Below, piece by piece: positions 1 to 5,743 of a stretch of 5,945 bases of DNA. Position 1 is the first letter of the stretch; each line of letters begins with the position of its first letter. The stretch is from the NCBI GenBank assembly GCA_016200385.1, contig JACQEV010000149.1, positions 1-5,945 of the forward strand. The letters are read 5' to 3'. The notes under the pieces were generated by a model. That model was not told the DNA's origin, ran no database searches, and worked only from the letters and a program-made list of their open reading frames with translations. The DNA is from Candidatus Methylomirabilota bacterium. Its GTDB lineage: Bacteria; Methylomirabilota; Methylomirabilia; Methylomirabilales; Methylomirabilaceae. Made by a program: the position numbers and the translations under genes.

Positions 1-78
1 GAGCGTGACGCCGCTCTTGGAGGAAGAGCCTGGTAACGCGGTGTGGAGAATCGGGAATGGCGGAAAGATGGGCTAAGA

Positions 79-109
79 GGGGAACCTCCGGGGGGTAGCG
101 GAGGTCCCC
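79..109. repeat. Strong GC-rich inverted repeat (hairpin)
   Basis: GGGGAACCTCCG (79-90) pairs with CGGAGGTCCCC (99-109) over 11 base pairs with one bulged A, leaving the 8-nt loop GGGGGTAG. Neither strand has a run of T directly after the stem, so it is not a standard intrinsic terminator. It is the strongest secondary structure in the left non-coding region and would lie in the leader of the minus-strand sigma-54 transcript. Confidence 0.6.
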
Positions 110-181
110 CTCCTTAACCCTGTGGACGCGACGAGCGTGTTGGGGAAACGGTCGCCGGTTGAGCGGCCCTGCGACCACCAC

Positions 182-196
182 GTTGTCGGAGACAAC
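182..196. repeat. Perfect 6-bp hairpin with GGA loop
   Basis: GTTGTC (182-187) and GACAAC (191-196) form a perfect stem around GGA on the plus strand, or TCC on the minus strand. A GGA in a hairpin loop is the known preferred site of CsrA/RsmA-family proteins. The hairpin is seen in the sequence; any protein binding is speculation. Confidence 0.45.
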
Positions 197-331
197 TGAT
201 CGCAGCAACTGCTACCAACGACCAGGGGAAAAGCATGAGAACCGCTATAGCTGTCGGGTACACTCTAACCTCGGCGACCAAGTCAAGCACATCTTCGATT
301 ACTCGACAGACGCAATACGCGAGTATTCTTG

Positions 332-347
332 AGCAACTGGCATGCCA
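332..347 (-). promoter_or_regulatory. Sigma-54 (RpoN) promoter, firing leftwards
   Basis: The minus strand reads TGGCATG-CCAG-TTGCT. The known sigma-54 consensus is TGGCACG-N4-TTGCW, and the invariant -24 GG and -12 GC are exactly 10 nt apart. The only departure in the conserved bases is C to T in the -24 box, which is common. Transcription should start near 321 and run out of the window on the left. The promoter sits about 210 bp beyond the 3' end of an NtrC-type sigma-54 activator gene on the same strand, an obvious candidate regulator. The driven gene is not in the window. Confidence 0.65.
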
Positions 348-351
348 GAAC

Positions 352-370
352 GGTGAGCGACCTCCTCACC
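352..370. repeat. Inverted repeat GGTGAG-N7-CTCACC
   Basis: A perfect 6-bp dyad with a 7-nt spacer lies just upstream of the sigma-54 promoter, at roughly -31 to -49 from its predicted start. A second perfect dyad, TCCTCT-N5-AGAGGA, follows directly at 371-387. Such tandem dyads could be protein-binding sites, but the distance is short for a classical sigma-54 enhancer. No function is assigned. Confidence 0.35.
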
Positions 371-394
371 TCCTCTCCCGCAGAGGAATTTGAC

Positions 395-409
395 ATAACT
401 TTCTGTTTA
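395..409. promoter_or_regulatory. Possible IHF-binding site
   Basis: The plus strand here resembles the reverse-complement IHF core YAA-N4-TTGATW with two mismatches, inside an AT-rich stretch (about 387-413) that stands out from its GC-rich surroundings. It is centred near -80 from the predicted sigma-54 start, the usual place for a DNA bend between enhancer and promoter. The consensus is loose and AT-rich DNA often matches by chance, so this rests mainly on position. Confidence 0.25.
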
Positions 410-474
410 TATTGGCATGAGGAGGAAGTGGAGAATGTGGGAACGGGCAGGCCTTCATTCAGGAATCACATAGA

Positions 475-514
475 TAGTACCTAAACGAGTACAATTAAGG
501 ATCAAAAGAGGTAC
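475..514. promoter_or_regulatory. Candidate upstream activator sites (GTAC dyads)
   Basis: GTACCT (477-482) is mirrored by AGGTAC (509-514), and a third GTAC is at 489-492. The first and third copies also form a 20-bp dyad of the form T-N-GTAC-N8-GTAC-N-A at 475-494. The cluster lies about 155-195 bp upstream of the predicted sigma-54 start, within the known range for enhancer sites of NtrC-family activators. Binding by the activator encoded at 558-1925 is inference; the site sequence matches no enhancer I recognise. Confidence 0.25.
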
Positions 515-516
515 GG

Positions 517-576
517 AAAAAACAAGCCTAGTCGCTCCCGAGAGACCATCTTCCTCGTTAGCGGATGCCAGGCTTG
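517..576 (-). terminator. Multi-stem intrinsic terminator after the sigma-54 activator gene
   Basis: On the minus strand CAAGCCT (576-570), inside the last codons of the activator gene, pairs with AGGCTTG (529-523). A run of six T (522-517) follows directly. Between the arms is a smaller imperfect stem, GTCTCTCGGGAGCGAC (546-531). The outer arm overlaps the coding end, so the transcript would close just after the stop codon. The loop between outer arms is long (about 40 nt), so efficiency is uncertain, but the arm plus T-run arrangement is clear. Confidence 0.6.
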
Positions 577-1925
577 ACTGCAAGCAACCGAATGAGCTTG
601 GCCAAATAAGTACGCTGAAGCCCGAGGAGTTCCGCTGCCCTCGTTTGATTGCCCTGCGATTGCTTGAGTGCGTCCTGAATCATCCACCGCTTGAACTCCT
701 TGACAGCCTCGTGAAACCTCTTGCCGCCGAATGTTTCGCGGCGAGAACTCGAGGCGATCTGGGGCGGCAGGTCTTCCAGGCCAATCTGTTCCCCGGTGCT
801 TAAGACCATAGCCCGCTCGATGACGTTCTCCAGCTCGCGCACGTTTCCCGGCCAGTGATAGGCGATCATGCCGTCCAGCGCCTCCGGGGTTAGTCGCTTC
901 AAGGGTTTCTTCAGCTCGCCGCCCGCGTACTTTCGCAGGAAGTGATCGACCAATACTGGGAGATCCTCTTTTCGCTCCCTTAGCGGCGGCAGCGTGATAC
1001 TGACGACATTCAGCCGATAGTAGAGATCCTCCCGGAAGCGCCCCTCCCTCACAGCTTGCTCCAAGTCGCTGTTGGTGGCGGCGATAACTCGGATGTCGGC
1101 CTTGATCGAACGGGTTCCCCCTACCCGTTCGAACTCATGGTCCTGAAGAATCCGGAGCAGTTTCGTTTGTATGTTCGCCGGGACTTCCCCGATCTCATCT
1201 AGAAAGACAGTGCCGCGATCGGCGACCTCGAACTTCCCTCTCTTTAACTGATGTGCACCCGTGAAGGCCCCTTTCTCGTGGCCGAATAGCTCGCTTTCCA
1301 GTAGCTGGTCAGGGATCGCCACGCAGTTGACGACTGTGAACGGATAGCTTGCACGGAGACTCCATTGGTGAATTCTTCTCGCAAGGACTTCTTTCCCCGT
1401 CCCGCTTTCCCCTAACAACAGGATCGTTGAATTGCTGCCTGCGGCGCGGTGCGCGACCTGCAGGAGGTTTCTCATGGATGGATTATCTGTGACGATTTCG
1501 ACGTGGCGACCCTCGATTTCTGTCTGCAGGAAGCGGTTTTGCGCCTGCAGGGATTCTCGCTCGATCGCCTTGTCAAGGACGATCTCCAGATGCTTCGGGT
1601 CGAGGGGTTTGGTGATGAAGTCGTAGGCTCCTTGCTTCATGGCCTCCACGGCGGTCTCAATGGTCGCATGTGCCGTGACGACGATCACGGTCGCTTCCAG
1701 TCCCTCCCGCTTCAATGACCTGAGGACGTCGATTCCAGACATCTTCGGCATCTGCAGGTCGAGAAGGACAACGGAAGGGGTCTCCAGGCGGATTTGCTCC
1801 AGGGCCTCGGAGCCGCTGGACGCGACAATGGGGAGGATGTTCATCATCCGTAATCGGCTCTGCAGGATCTTCCTAGCCGACGGATCATCGTCAACGATGA
1901 GAACTTTTGCTCGATACTCCGCCAT
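558..1925 (-). CDS. NtrC-family sigma-54-dependent response regulator
   Basis: This 455-residue cytoplasmic activator has the full receiver, AAA+ and helix-turn-helix layout of the NtrC/AtoC/ZraR type. The receiver (about 5-120) has acidic residues D12-D14, phosphoacceptor D56, T84 and K106. The AAA+ domain (about 143-388) has Walker A GESGTGKE (172-179), the sigma-54 contact loop GAFTGA (219-224), Walker B with D243-E244 and the sensor II motif WPGNVREL (358-365). A Fis-type helix-turn-helix occupies about 410-447. All key residues are present. Phosphorylation should license ATP-driven opening of sigma-54 promoters. The ATG is followed by the usual receiver start. GGAG lies directly against the ATG and a weak AAGTGAG lies further upstream. 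It is the likely partner of the kinase upstream and a candidate activator of the sigma-54 promoter at 332-347. The exact NtrC subfamily cannot be named. Confidence 0.95.
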   Translation of the reverse strand: MAEYRAKVLIVDDDPSARKILQSRLRMMNILPIVASSGSEALEQIRLETPSVVLLDLQMPKMSGIDVLRSLKREGLEATVIVVTAHATIETAVEAMKQGAYDFITKPLDPKHLEIVLDKAIERESLQAQNRFLQTEIEGRHVEIVTDNPSMRNLLQVAHRAAGSNSTILLLGESGTGKEVLARRIHQWSLRASYPFTVVNCVAIPDQLLESELFGHEKGAFTGAHQLKRGKFEVADRGTVFLDEIGEVPANIQTKLLRILQDHEFERVGGTRSIKADIRVIAATNSDLEQAVREGRFREDLYYRLNVVSITLPPLRERKEDLPVLVDHFLRKYAGGELKKPLKRLTPEALDGMIAYHWPGNVRELENVIERAMVLSTGEQIGLEDLPPQIASSSRRETFGGKRFHEAVKEFKRWMIQDALKQSQGNQTRAAELLGLQRTYLAKLIRLLAVKPGIR

Positions 1926-1942
1926 CTCCGCTCACTTACACT

Positions 1943-1955
1943 GTGCCCCGGGCAC
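1943..1955. repeat. 13-bp perfect palindrome upstream of the activator gene
   Basis: GTGCCC-C-GGGCAC is a perfect inverted repeat 18-30 nt upstream of the ATG of the NtrC-type gene. It could be an operator or a GC-rich hairpin in the mRNA leader near the ribosome site. Its position suggests control of this gene, but no regulator is identified. Confidence 0.35.
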
Positions 1956-2017
1956 GACGGCCCCAACGGCTATCAATGCTCTGCTCGGCAGCGACTGTCT
2001 CCATAGCGATCAGTAAG

Positions 2018-2047
2018 ATCCTAGCGGGAGATCAGTCGATCTGGCAA
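2018..2047 (-). promoter_or_regulatory. Possible sigma-70 promoter for the activator gene
   Basis: The minus strand has TTGCCA (2047-2042), an 18-nt spacer and TAGGAT (2023-2018), matching the -35 and -10 consensus at 5 and 4 of 6 positions. A start near 2011 would leave an 85-nt leader before the ATG at 1925. The 234-bp gap between the broken receiver gene and the activator makes a separate promoter reasonable. GATCAGT occurs twice, at 2008-2014 and 2030-2036 (22 bp apart), flanking the -10 box, and could be an operator. The match is moderate only. Confidence 0.3.
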
Positions 2048-2074
2048 GTCTCATCTGTCGTAAAGAGACCTTGC
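2044..2074. repeat. Imperfect hairpin in the gap between the two regulator genes
   Basis: GCAAGTCTC (2044-2052) pairs with GAGACCTTGC (2065-2074) with one bulged base and a 12-nt loop. It lies about 90 nt after the TGA that closes the extended small receiver frame, so it may weaken transcription between the genes. No T-run follows on the minus strand, so it is not called a terminator. Confidence 0.3.
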
Positions 2075-2159
2075 ATGCTTATCGGCCATCTCTTTTCCCC
2101 AGTTCTTGCAAGACGCAGCCGAAGAGATGGTTGGTGAACGAGCTCGCCGACCCAAGCGC

Positions 2160-2531
2160 TCACGAGCCGATAAACCTTCTAATCATATCCAAGAGGTCGC
2201 GCGGCCGAAAGGGTTTGGAGATGTACTAATTACAACCGGCCTCGAGAGCCAGCCGGTCATCGCCGCTCAGGGCGAAGGAGGTGATGGCGATAACCGGGAT
2301 GTGCGCAAGCGTAGAATTGGCCCTGATCATGCGGGTCACTTCGAGCCCGGAAAGTTTCGGCAACTGAACATCCATCAAAATAAGATCGGGGCGCCGCCTT
2401 GCCAACGCCTCGAGCGCCGCCTCGCCATCGTGGGCCTCCATGAGCTCGTAATTGTTCTTGGAGAGTAGGTCTCTGACGATCTTCCGATTGTATTCGTTGT
2501 CCTCAATATGCATGATCAGTTTCCCGCTCAC
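2160..2531 (-). pseudogene. Single-domain response regulator (CheY/DivK-like) interrupted by an in-frame TAG
   Basis: This is a stand-alone receiver that begins at a GTG overlapping the kinase stop as GTGA. It has acidic residues E10 and D11, phosphoacceptor D54 (in LILMDVQLP) and T84. After AGCN at residue 101 comes TAG (2226-2228). The same frame then continues with YISKPF and RPRDLLDMIRRF to a TGA at 2160-2162, supplying the conserved lysine (K106), beta-5 and helix 5. With the TAG read as one residue the protein is about 123 residues, a normal receiver length. The 101-residue product lacks the switch lysine and last helix and is probably unstable. A single base change from GAG, AAG or another sense codon would create the TAG. 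The intact tail suggests a recent mutation, a sequencing error or readthrough. No output domain is present; the partner should be the kinase upstream. Confidence 0.8.
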
Positions 2532-4738
2532 GACGTGCCCTCCCACTGAGTCCTGAGGGGAACCCTGAAGTAAAAGACCGACCCCCGTCCTAGTTGACTT
2601 TCCGCCCAAATGGTCCCGCCATGCAATTCGACGAACCGCTTGGCGATGGTCAATCCCAAACCGGTCCCGCCATACTCCCGGGTGATTGAGCTGTCGACCT
2701 GGCGAAACTCACTGAAAATACTTTCCAACTCTCCGGCAGCAATGCCGATCCCGGTGTCCGCCACGGCGAATTCGATGAGCTCGCCGACGCTCGCCGTTTC
2801 GGGTTTCGGGTTTCGGGTTTCGGGTTGTGAACTCGAAACTCCAAACTCGGAACTCGAAACCATCTTCGCGGTGACATTGACAGAGCCGCCGGCTGGCGTG
2901 AACTTGATGGCGTTGCCTACCAGGTTCATGAGGGCCTGGGTGAGGCGCTTATTGTCGCCGAACGCTGGCGGCGGGTCCTTGTCAACTTGGCTCGTCAGCT
3001 CGAGCTGCTTTTCTGTCGCCAGCGACCGGGTCGCGGAGATCACGGAGTCGATCAACTCTTGAACAGAGTACTCGGAAAGGCTCAACTGCATCCGTCCCGC
3101 CTCGATCTTCGAGAGATCCAAGACATCGTTGATAAGCCTGAGCAGATGCCGCCCGTTCGTATGGATGTCTTCGATCGACTCCCGCAAGTCCGCCGGCACC
3201 TCCCCATAGACCCCGTCGATGATCAGCTCGGTAAATCCCAAGATCGCGTTCAGGGGCGTCCGCAGCTCATGACTCATGTTGGCTAGGAACTCCGACTTGT
3301 GACGGCTTGCCCGCGCGAGCTGGCGGTTGGCCTCTTCCACCTCTTGGAAAAGCCGGGCGTTTTCGATGGCCACCGCGGCCTGAGAGGCGAAGATGCGGAA
3401 CAGGTCAAGCCGAGGAGCGATCGGCTGTCGACTCACGGCGTTGTCGGCGGCGAGCACGCCGACAGACCTGCCACGAGAGATCAGCGGCAAGACCACGAAA
3501 TTGCGGGAGCGCAGCACTGCAAGCTGGTCGTACGGCGGTTTCACGCGAAATTCCTGCGGGACCGCGGGCAGATCCTCGATGATGATTTCAACCCGGTCCC
3601 GATAAGCCCGCGCTAAGGTGGGCACCTCGTCGGAGATCGGAACCCGGACTTCCCCGGAGGCGGCAAATCCGGTAGCGGCGGCCATGTGGAACCAGGTTTC
3701 CTCCTGGTCCGGGAGCCAGACGATGATTCGATCGAGGCCAATGACCTCATGGACTCCTTTGAGGATCAAGTCAAGGCGCCCTGACAAGGGGAGCGGTTCC
3801 TGGATCGACACACCCAGCCGGTGCAGGTCTCGGAGCTGCGAAGTCCGCTCGCGAATCCTATCTTCTAAGCTCTGATTCAGTTCCCATAACTCTGCGGTCA
3901 CCCGCCCACGCTCATCGAGGGTTCGTTTCAACGCCTTGGCCATCTCGTTGTAGGTTTTCGCCAATGTCCCGATCTCGTCGTGAGAGGTCACGGGGATTTC
4001 CTGATCGAGTTGCCCTTCGGCCATTCTCGCGGTGGATTCGGTCAACCGGCTGATCGGCTGGGTGATCCTCCGGGAGAGGGCATATGCGGCGAGCGTGCCC
4101 CCGACCAGGAAAGCAATGGACAGAATGGCCCACAGCTTGATCAAGTAGGATGAGTGGGCTTCGATGTTGCGCAGCGAGAGGCCCACCCTGGCAATCCCGA
4201 TGACCCGAATCCGATCATCCCCAGGCGTTTGACTTGGCCGAGGCATCCCGAAGAACTGTTCCTCGACCATTCGGACCTCGGCTGAGAGGATCGGAGCGTA
4301 GAACTCCAGAAACGACTCTCCGCTGGCGCCGCGGAGCGCCCTCCCAACAGGCCGCCTGTCGGCCAAGATCCGCGCGCGGAGCTCCTCGTTCAAGGCCTCA
4401 GTGATAGATGCCGAGTCGGGTTGGGCTAACGTCCTGCCTCCGCTGACCAAGCGCCTTCCAGAGTCGTTGTAGATGAAGACGTACGCGACGTCCTCTTCGC
4501 CAGTGATCCCGCGCAGCGAGGCATTCAGGAGCCGCTCGTCCTCGCTGAAGACGCCAAGCTCGCCGCTAGCCGCCAGATCACCTGCCAGGGCTTTCCCCCG
4601 CTTGACGAACTCCCGCTGCAGCAACTGGTTATGCTGATAGAGCGAGATCCCGCCGAAGAGGACACACAGGGCCAGGATCGTGGGAATGATCGACAACAGG
4701 AGCTTTGTTCTGAATCTGGTCACCCGCCCGATCATCAT
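2528..4738 (-). CDS. Membrane sensor histidine kinase (CHASE8-like, HAMP, GAF, HisKA, HATPase)
   Basis: This 736-residue inner-membrane kinase has a basic N-terminus, TM1 at about 13-34, a periplasmic domain of about 160 residues resembling CHASE8, TM2 at about 200-221, HAMP (221-274), a coiled coil (about 275-310), a GAF domain (about 310-465), HisKA with phosphoacceptor H490 in FLANMSHELRTPLN, and an ATPase domain. The ATPase has N box NLVGNAIKF (605-613), G1 DTGIGI (661-666), F box FSEFRQ (675-680) and G2 GGTGLGL (690-696). It should autophosphorylate and serve the receiver that overlaps its stop codon, and probably the NtrC-type regulator. A stretch at about 626-652 is an insertion encoded by nine heptamers at 2797-2859; it falls in the turn between two beta strands before G1 and leaves the motifs intact. 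The ATG at 4738 is preferred over an upstream TTG at 4762, and 4735 is also possible; no strong ribosome site decides between them. Confidence 0.93.
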   Translation of the reverse strand: MMIGRVTRFRTKLLLSIIPTILALCVLFGGISLYQHNQLLQREFVKRGKALAGDLAASGELGVFSEDERLLNASLRGITGEEDVAYVFIYNDSGRRLVSGGRTLAQPDSASITEALNEELRARILADRRPVGRALRGASGESFLEFYAPILSAEVRMVEEQFFGMPRPSQTPGDDRIRVIGIARVGLSLRNIEAHSSYLIKLWAILSIAFLVGGTLAAYALSRRITQPISRLTESTARMAEGQLDQEIPVTSHDEIGTLAKTYNEMAKALKRTLDERGRVTAELWELNQSLEDRIRERTSQLRDLHRLGVSIQEPLPLSGRLDLILKGVHEVIGLDRIIVWLPDQEETWFHMAAATGFAASGEVRVPISDEVPTLARAYRDRVEIIIEDLPAVPQEFRVKPPYDQLAVLRSRNFVVLPLISRGRSVGVLAADNAVSRQPIAPRLDLFRIFASQAAVAIENARLFQEVEEANRQLARASRHKSEFLANMSHELRTPLNAILGFTELIIDGVYGEVPADLRESIEDIHTNGRHLLRLINDVLDLSKIEAGRMQLSLSEYSVQELIDSVISATRSLATEKQLELTSQVDKDPPPAFGDNKRLTQALMNLVGNAIKFTPAGGSVNVTAKMVSSSEFGVSSSQPETRNPKPETASVGELIEFAVADTGIGIAAGELESIFSEFRQVDSSITREYGGTGLGLTIAKRFVELHGGTIWAESQLGRGSVFYFRVPLRTQWEGTS
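2529..2544 (-). promoter_or_regulatory. Shine-Dalgarno and GTG start of the small receiver
   Basis: The minus strand reads GGGAGGG (2544-2538), six nucleotides, then GTG (2531-2529), whose last bases form the TGA of the kinase. The strong ribosome site and the GTGA overlap decide this start over the upstream in-frame ATG at 2609, which would add 26 residues unlike a receiver. Confidence 0.8.
2797..2859. repeat. Nine-heptamer intragenic repeat block, foldable into a long hairpin
   Basis: On the plus strand four copies of TTTCGGG (2797-2824) are followed by TTGTGAA (2825-2831) and four copies of a CTCGAAA-like unit (CTCGAAA, CTCCAAA, CTCGGAA, CTCGAAA; 2832-2859). TTTCGGG is nearly the reverse complement of CTCGAAA, so the block is a 28-bp imperfect inverted repeat with a 7-nt loop. 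Its 63 nt equal 21 codons and keep the kinase frame. In the protein it gives a serine-rich run and then PETRNPKPET. A 7-nt period gives the same peptide in every frame and no stops, which makes such blocks harmless in loops. Confidence 0.85.
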
Positions 4739-4780
4739 CTTCTTCTTCTCGCGCCTGACCAACCTATGATTCCCATGGAG

Positions 4781-5725
4781 CTATCGAATCACCGCGGCGG
4801 CCCGGTCGAGGATCTCTTTCGGGATCTGCAGGCCGAGTTTGGCGGCGGTCTTCAGATTCACGGTCAGCCTGACCTTTCTCGCTGTCGTGAACGGGATGTC
4901 TTCGACGCTTCTTCCTGCGAGGATCTCATTCGCCAACTCACCGGCCTGAATGCCGATATCTCGGCCGCTTTCAAACGAAAGGCCCAGCAGGGCCCCCATC
5001 CTGGCCTGATTCTCTGAGAGGCCCAGAAGCGGGATCTTGTTCCGGAAGGAGAACAGCAGCATGTACTGGACTGACTCCGGTGCGAGAACGGTCAGATCCG
5101 GCAATATCCAGAGGGCATCGATCTCACCCTGCATTCCATCGAGAGCGGCGAGGGAGTCCTTCGATGAAGTGATCGCCTTTGTGACAAGCCTGACGCCCTG
5201 ATCACGGGCGATCCGCTCGGCCTGCCGAACCAGGAAGCCCGTCTTTGAAGGATCGTAGATGACGCCGATTCTCCTGACGTGGGGAGAAATCTTTTTCAGC
5301 AGAGCGATCTGTTGGTCAATGGGGGCGTTCATGCTGGCGCCAGTGATGTTGTGGGCCTCTTGTCCGATCACTGTGGTGGGGTTCAACACCATGGCGAAGA
5401 CGACTGGGATGTCCCGGATCTCTTCAACAACGACCTGCAAGGCCCAGATACCGATCGCAAGGATGAGGTCGGGCTTGGGGCCGGACTTGAGCCGCGCCAG
5501 GAACTGCTTGCCTCTCTGGAGGTCTCCCTCCATATCGTATTCGGAGATAATGGATCGCTGGGAAACACTTTTAAACCCCTCCAGTACCTCATTATACACA
5601 TCGACGTCGGCACTCTTGAGAGCAACGATTCTCGCCGCCTCTCCCGGCGCGGAGTAGTGCACGATTGCCCCTAAGAGGCAAGCCCCGAAGATGAGGCGAG
5701 CAGTTCGAGTCATCAGGATGAGCAT
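4781..5725 (-). CDS. Periplasmic substrate-binding protein, ABC_sub_bind (DUF534/TrpX-like) family
   Basis: A secreted bilobal binding protein of about 314 residues, typical for the family. The N-terminus looks like a Sec signal peptide: arginines, a hydrophobic run LIFGACLLGAIV, and probable cleavage after GEA. The cysteine in this run is not in a good lipobox. The mature part shows family features: VYNEVLEGF near the start, a PDLILAIG strand, IPVVFAMVLNP, the NITGASM segment, RRIGVIYDPSKTGF, LWILPD, IPLLGLSENQARMGALLGLSFE and a late AGELANEILAG. Members bind small ligands, in some cases amino acids; the ligand here is unknown. No permease or ATPase gene is near, and a sensor kinase starts about 42 nt downstream, so a sensory role is likely. 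ATG 5725 is chosen; ATG 5713 (giving MTRTARLIF) fits a signal peptide better, and GTG 5737 is possible. None has a clear ribosome site. Confidence 0.88.
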   Translation of the reverse strand: MLILMTRTARLIFGACLLGAIVHYSAPGEAARIVALKSADVDVYNEVLEGFKSVSQRSIISEYDMEGDLQRGKQFLARLKSGPKPDLILAIGIWALQVVVEEIRDIPVVFAMVLNPTTVIGQEAHNITGASMNAPIDQQIALLKKISPHVRRIGVIYDPSKTGFLVRQAERIARDQGVRLVTKAITSSKDSLAALDGMQGEIDALWILPDLTVLAPESVQYMLLFSFRNKIPLLGLSENQARMGALLGLSFESGRDIGIQAGELANEILAGRSVEDIPFTTARKVRLTVNLKTAAKLGLQIPKEILDRAAAVIR

Positions 5726-5743
5726 GTAGGGGGCCACGCCGGA

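Larger units (their letters stand above)
1..331. other. Hairpin-rich region without a convincing protein gene
   Basis: I find no credible protein gene here. The stretch is dense in short perfect inverted repeats: GCTCTT/AAGAGC (13-18 and 24-29, loop GGAGG), which competes with GAGCG/CGCTC (1-5 and 12-16); a long GC-rich stem at 79-90 and 99-109 with one bulged A; GGTCGC/GCGACC (150-155 and 171-176); GTTGTC/GACAAC with loop GGA (182-187 and 191-196); and AATAC/GTATT closing GCGA (314-318 and 323-327). It lies immediately downstream of the sigma-54 promoter at 332-347, so it would be the 5' untranslated part of that transcript or a small RNA. No tRNA, RNase P or tmRNA signature is recognisable. 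Remnant mobile DNA is an alternative. Confidence 0.5.

Noticed and set aside
114..236. Minus-strand 40-codon frame (MLFPWSLVAVAA start) downstream of the sigma-54 promoter
   Set aside because: A short hydrophobic start followed by an arginine-rich tail and no good ribosome site; it overlaps the hairpin-forming sequence. It could be a leader peptide but cannot be supported.
235..393. Plus-strand 52-codon frame with AGGGG six nucleotides before its ATG
   Set aside because: Serine- and threonine-rich random-looking peptide, no recognisable family, and it covers the antisense sigma-54 promoter. Kept as non-coding.
389..417. TTGACA followed by AT-rich sequence as a plus-strand sigma-70 promoter
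   Set aside because: No -10 box at 16-18 nt; the best TATATT lies only 12 nt away, and no plus-strand gene follows.
1639..2016. Plus-strand open frame of 125 codons opposite the NtrC-type gene
   Set aside because: It is antisense to a clear, fully conserved gene and encodes no recognisable protein. The same holds for 2106-2468, 2610-3062, 3299-3616, 4631-5017 and 5259-5674.
2044..2074. Intrinsic terminator after the small receiver gene
   Set aside because: The stem has a bulge and a 12-nt loop, and no T-run follows on the minus strand.
2226..2228. TAG as a pyrrolysine or reassigned amber codon
   Set aside because: The binding-protein and barrel genes also end in TAG at natural protein ends, so general reassignment is unlikely; receivers have no known need for pyrrolysine here.
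2797..2859. CRISPR array
   Set aside because: Units are 7 bp with no spacers and the block lies inside a kinase gene.
4739..4762. TTG at 4762 as the kinase start
   Set aside because: It has no spaced ribosome site, and two ATG codons follow within nine codons just before the basic segment and TM1.
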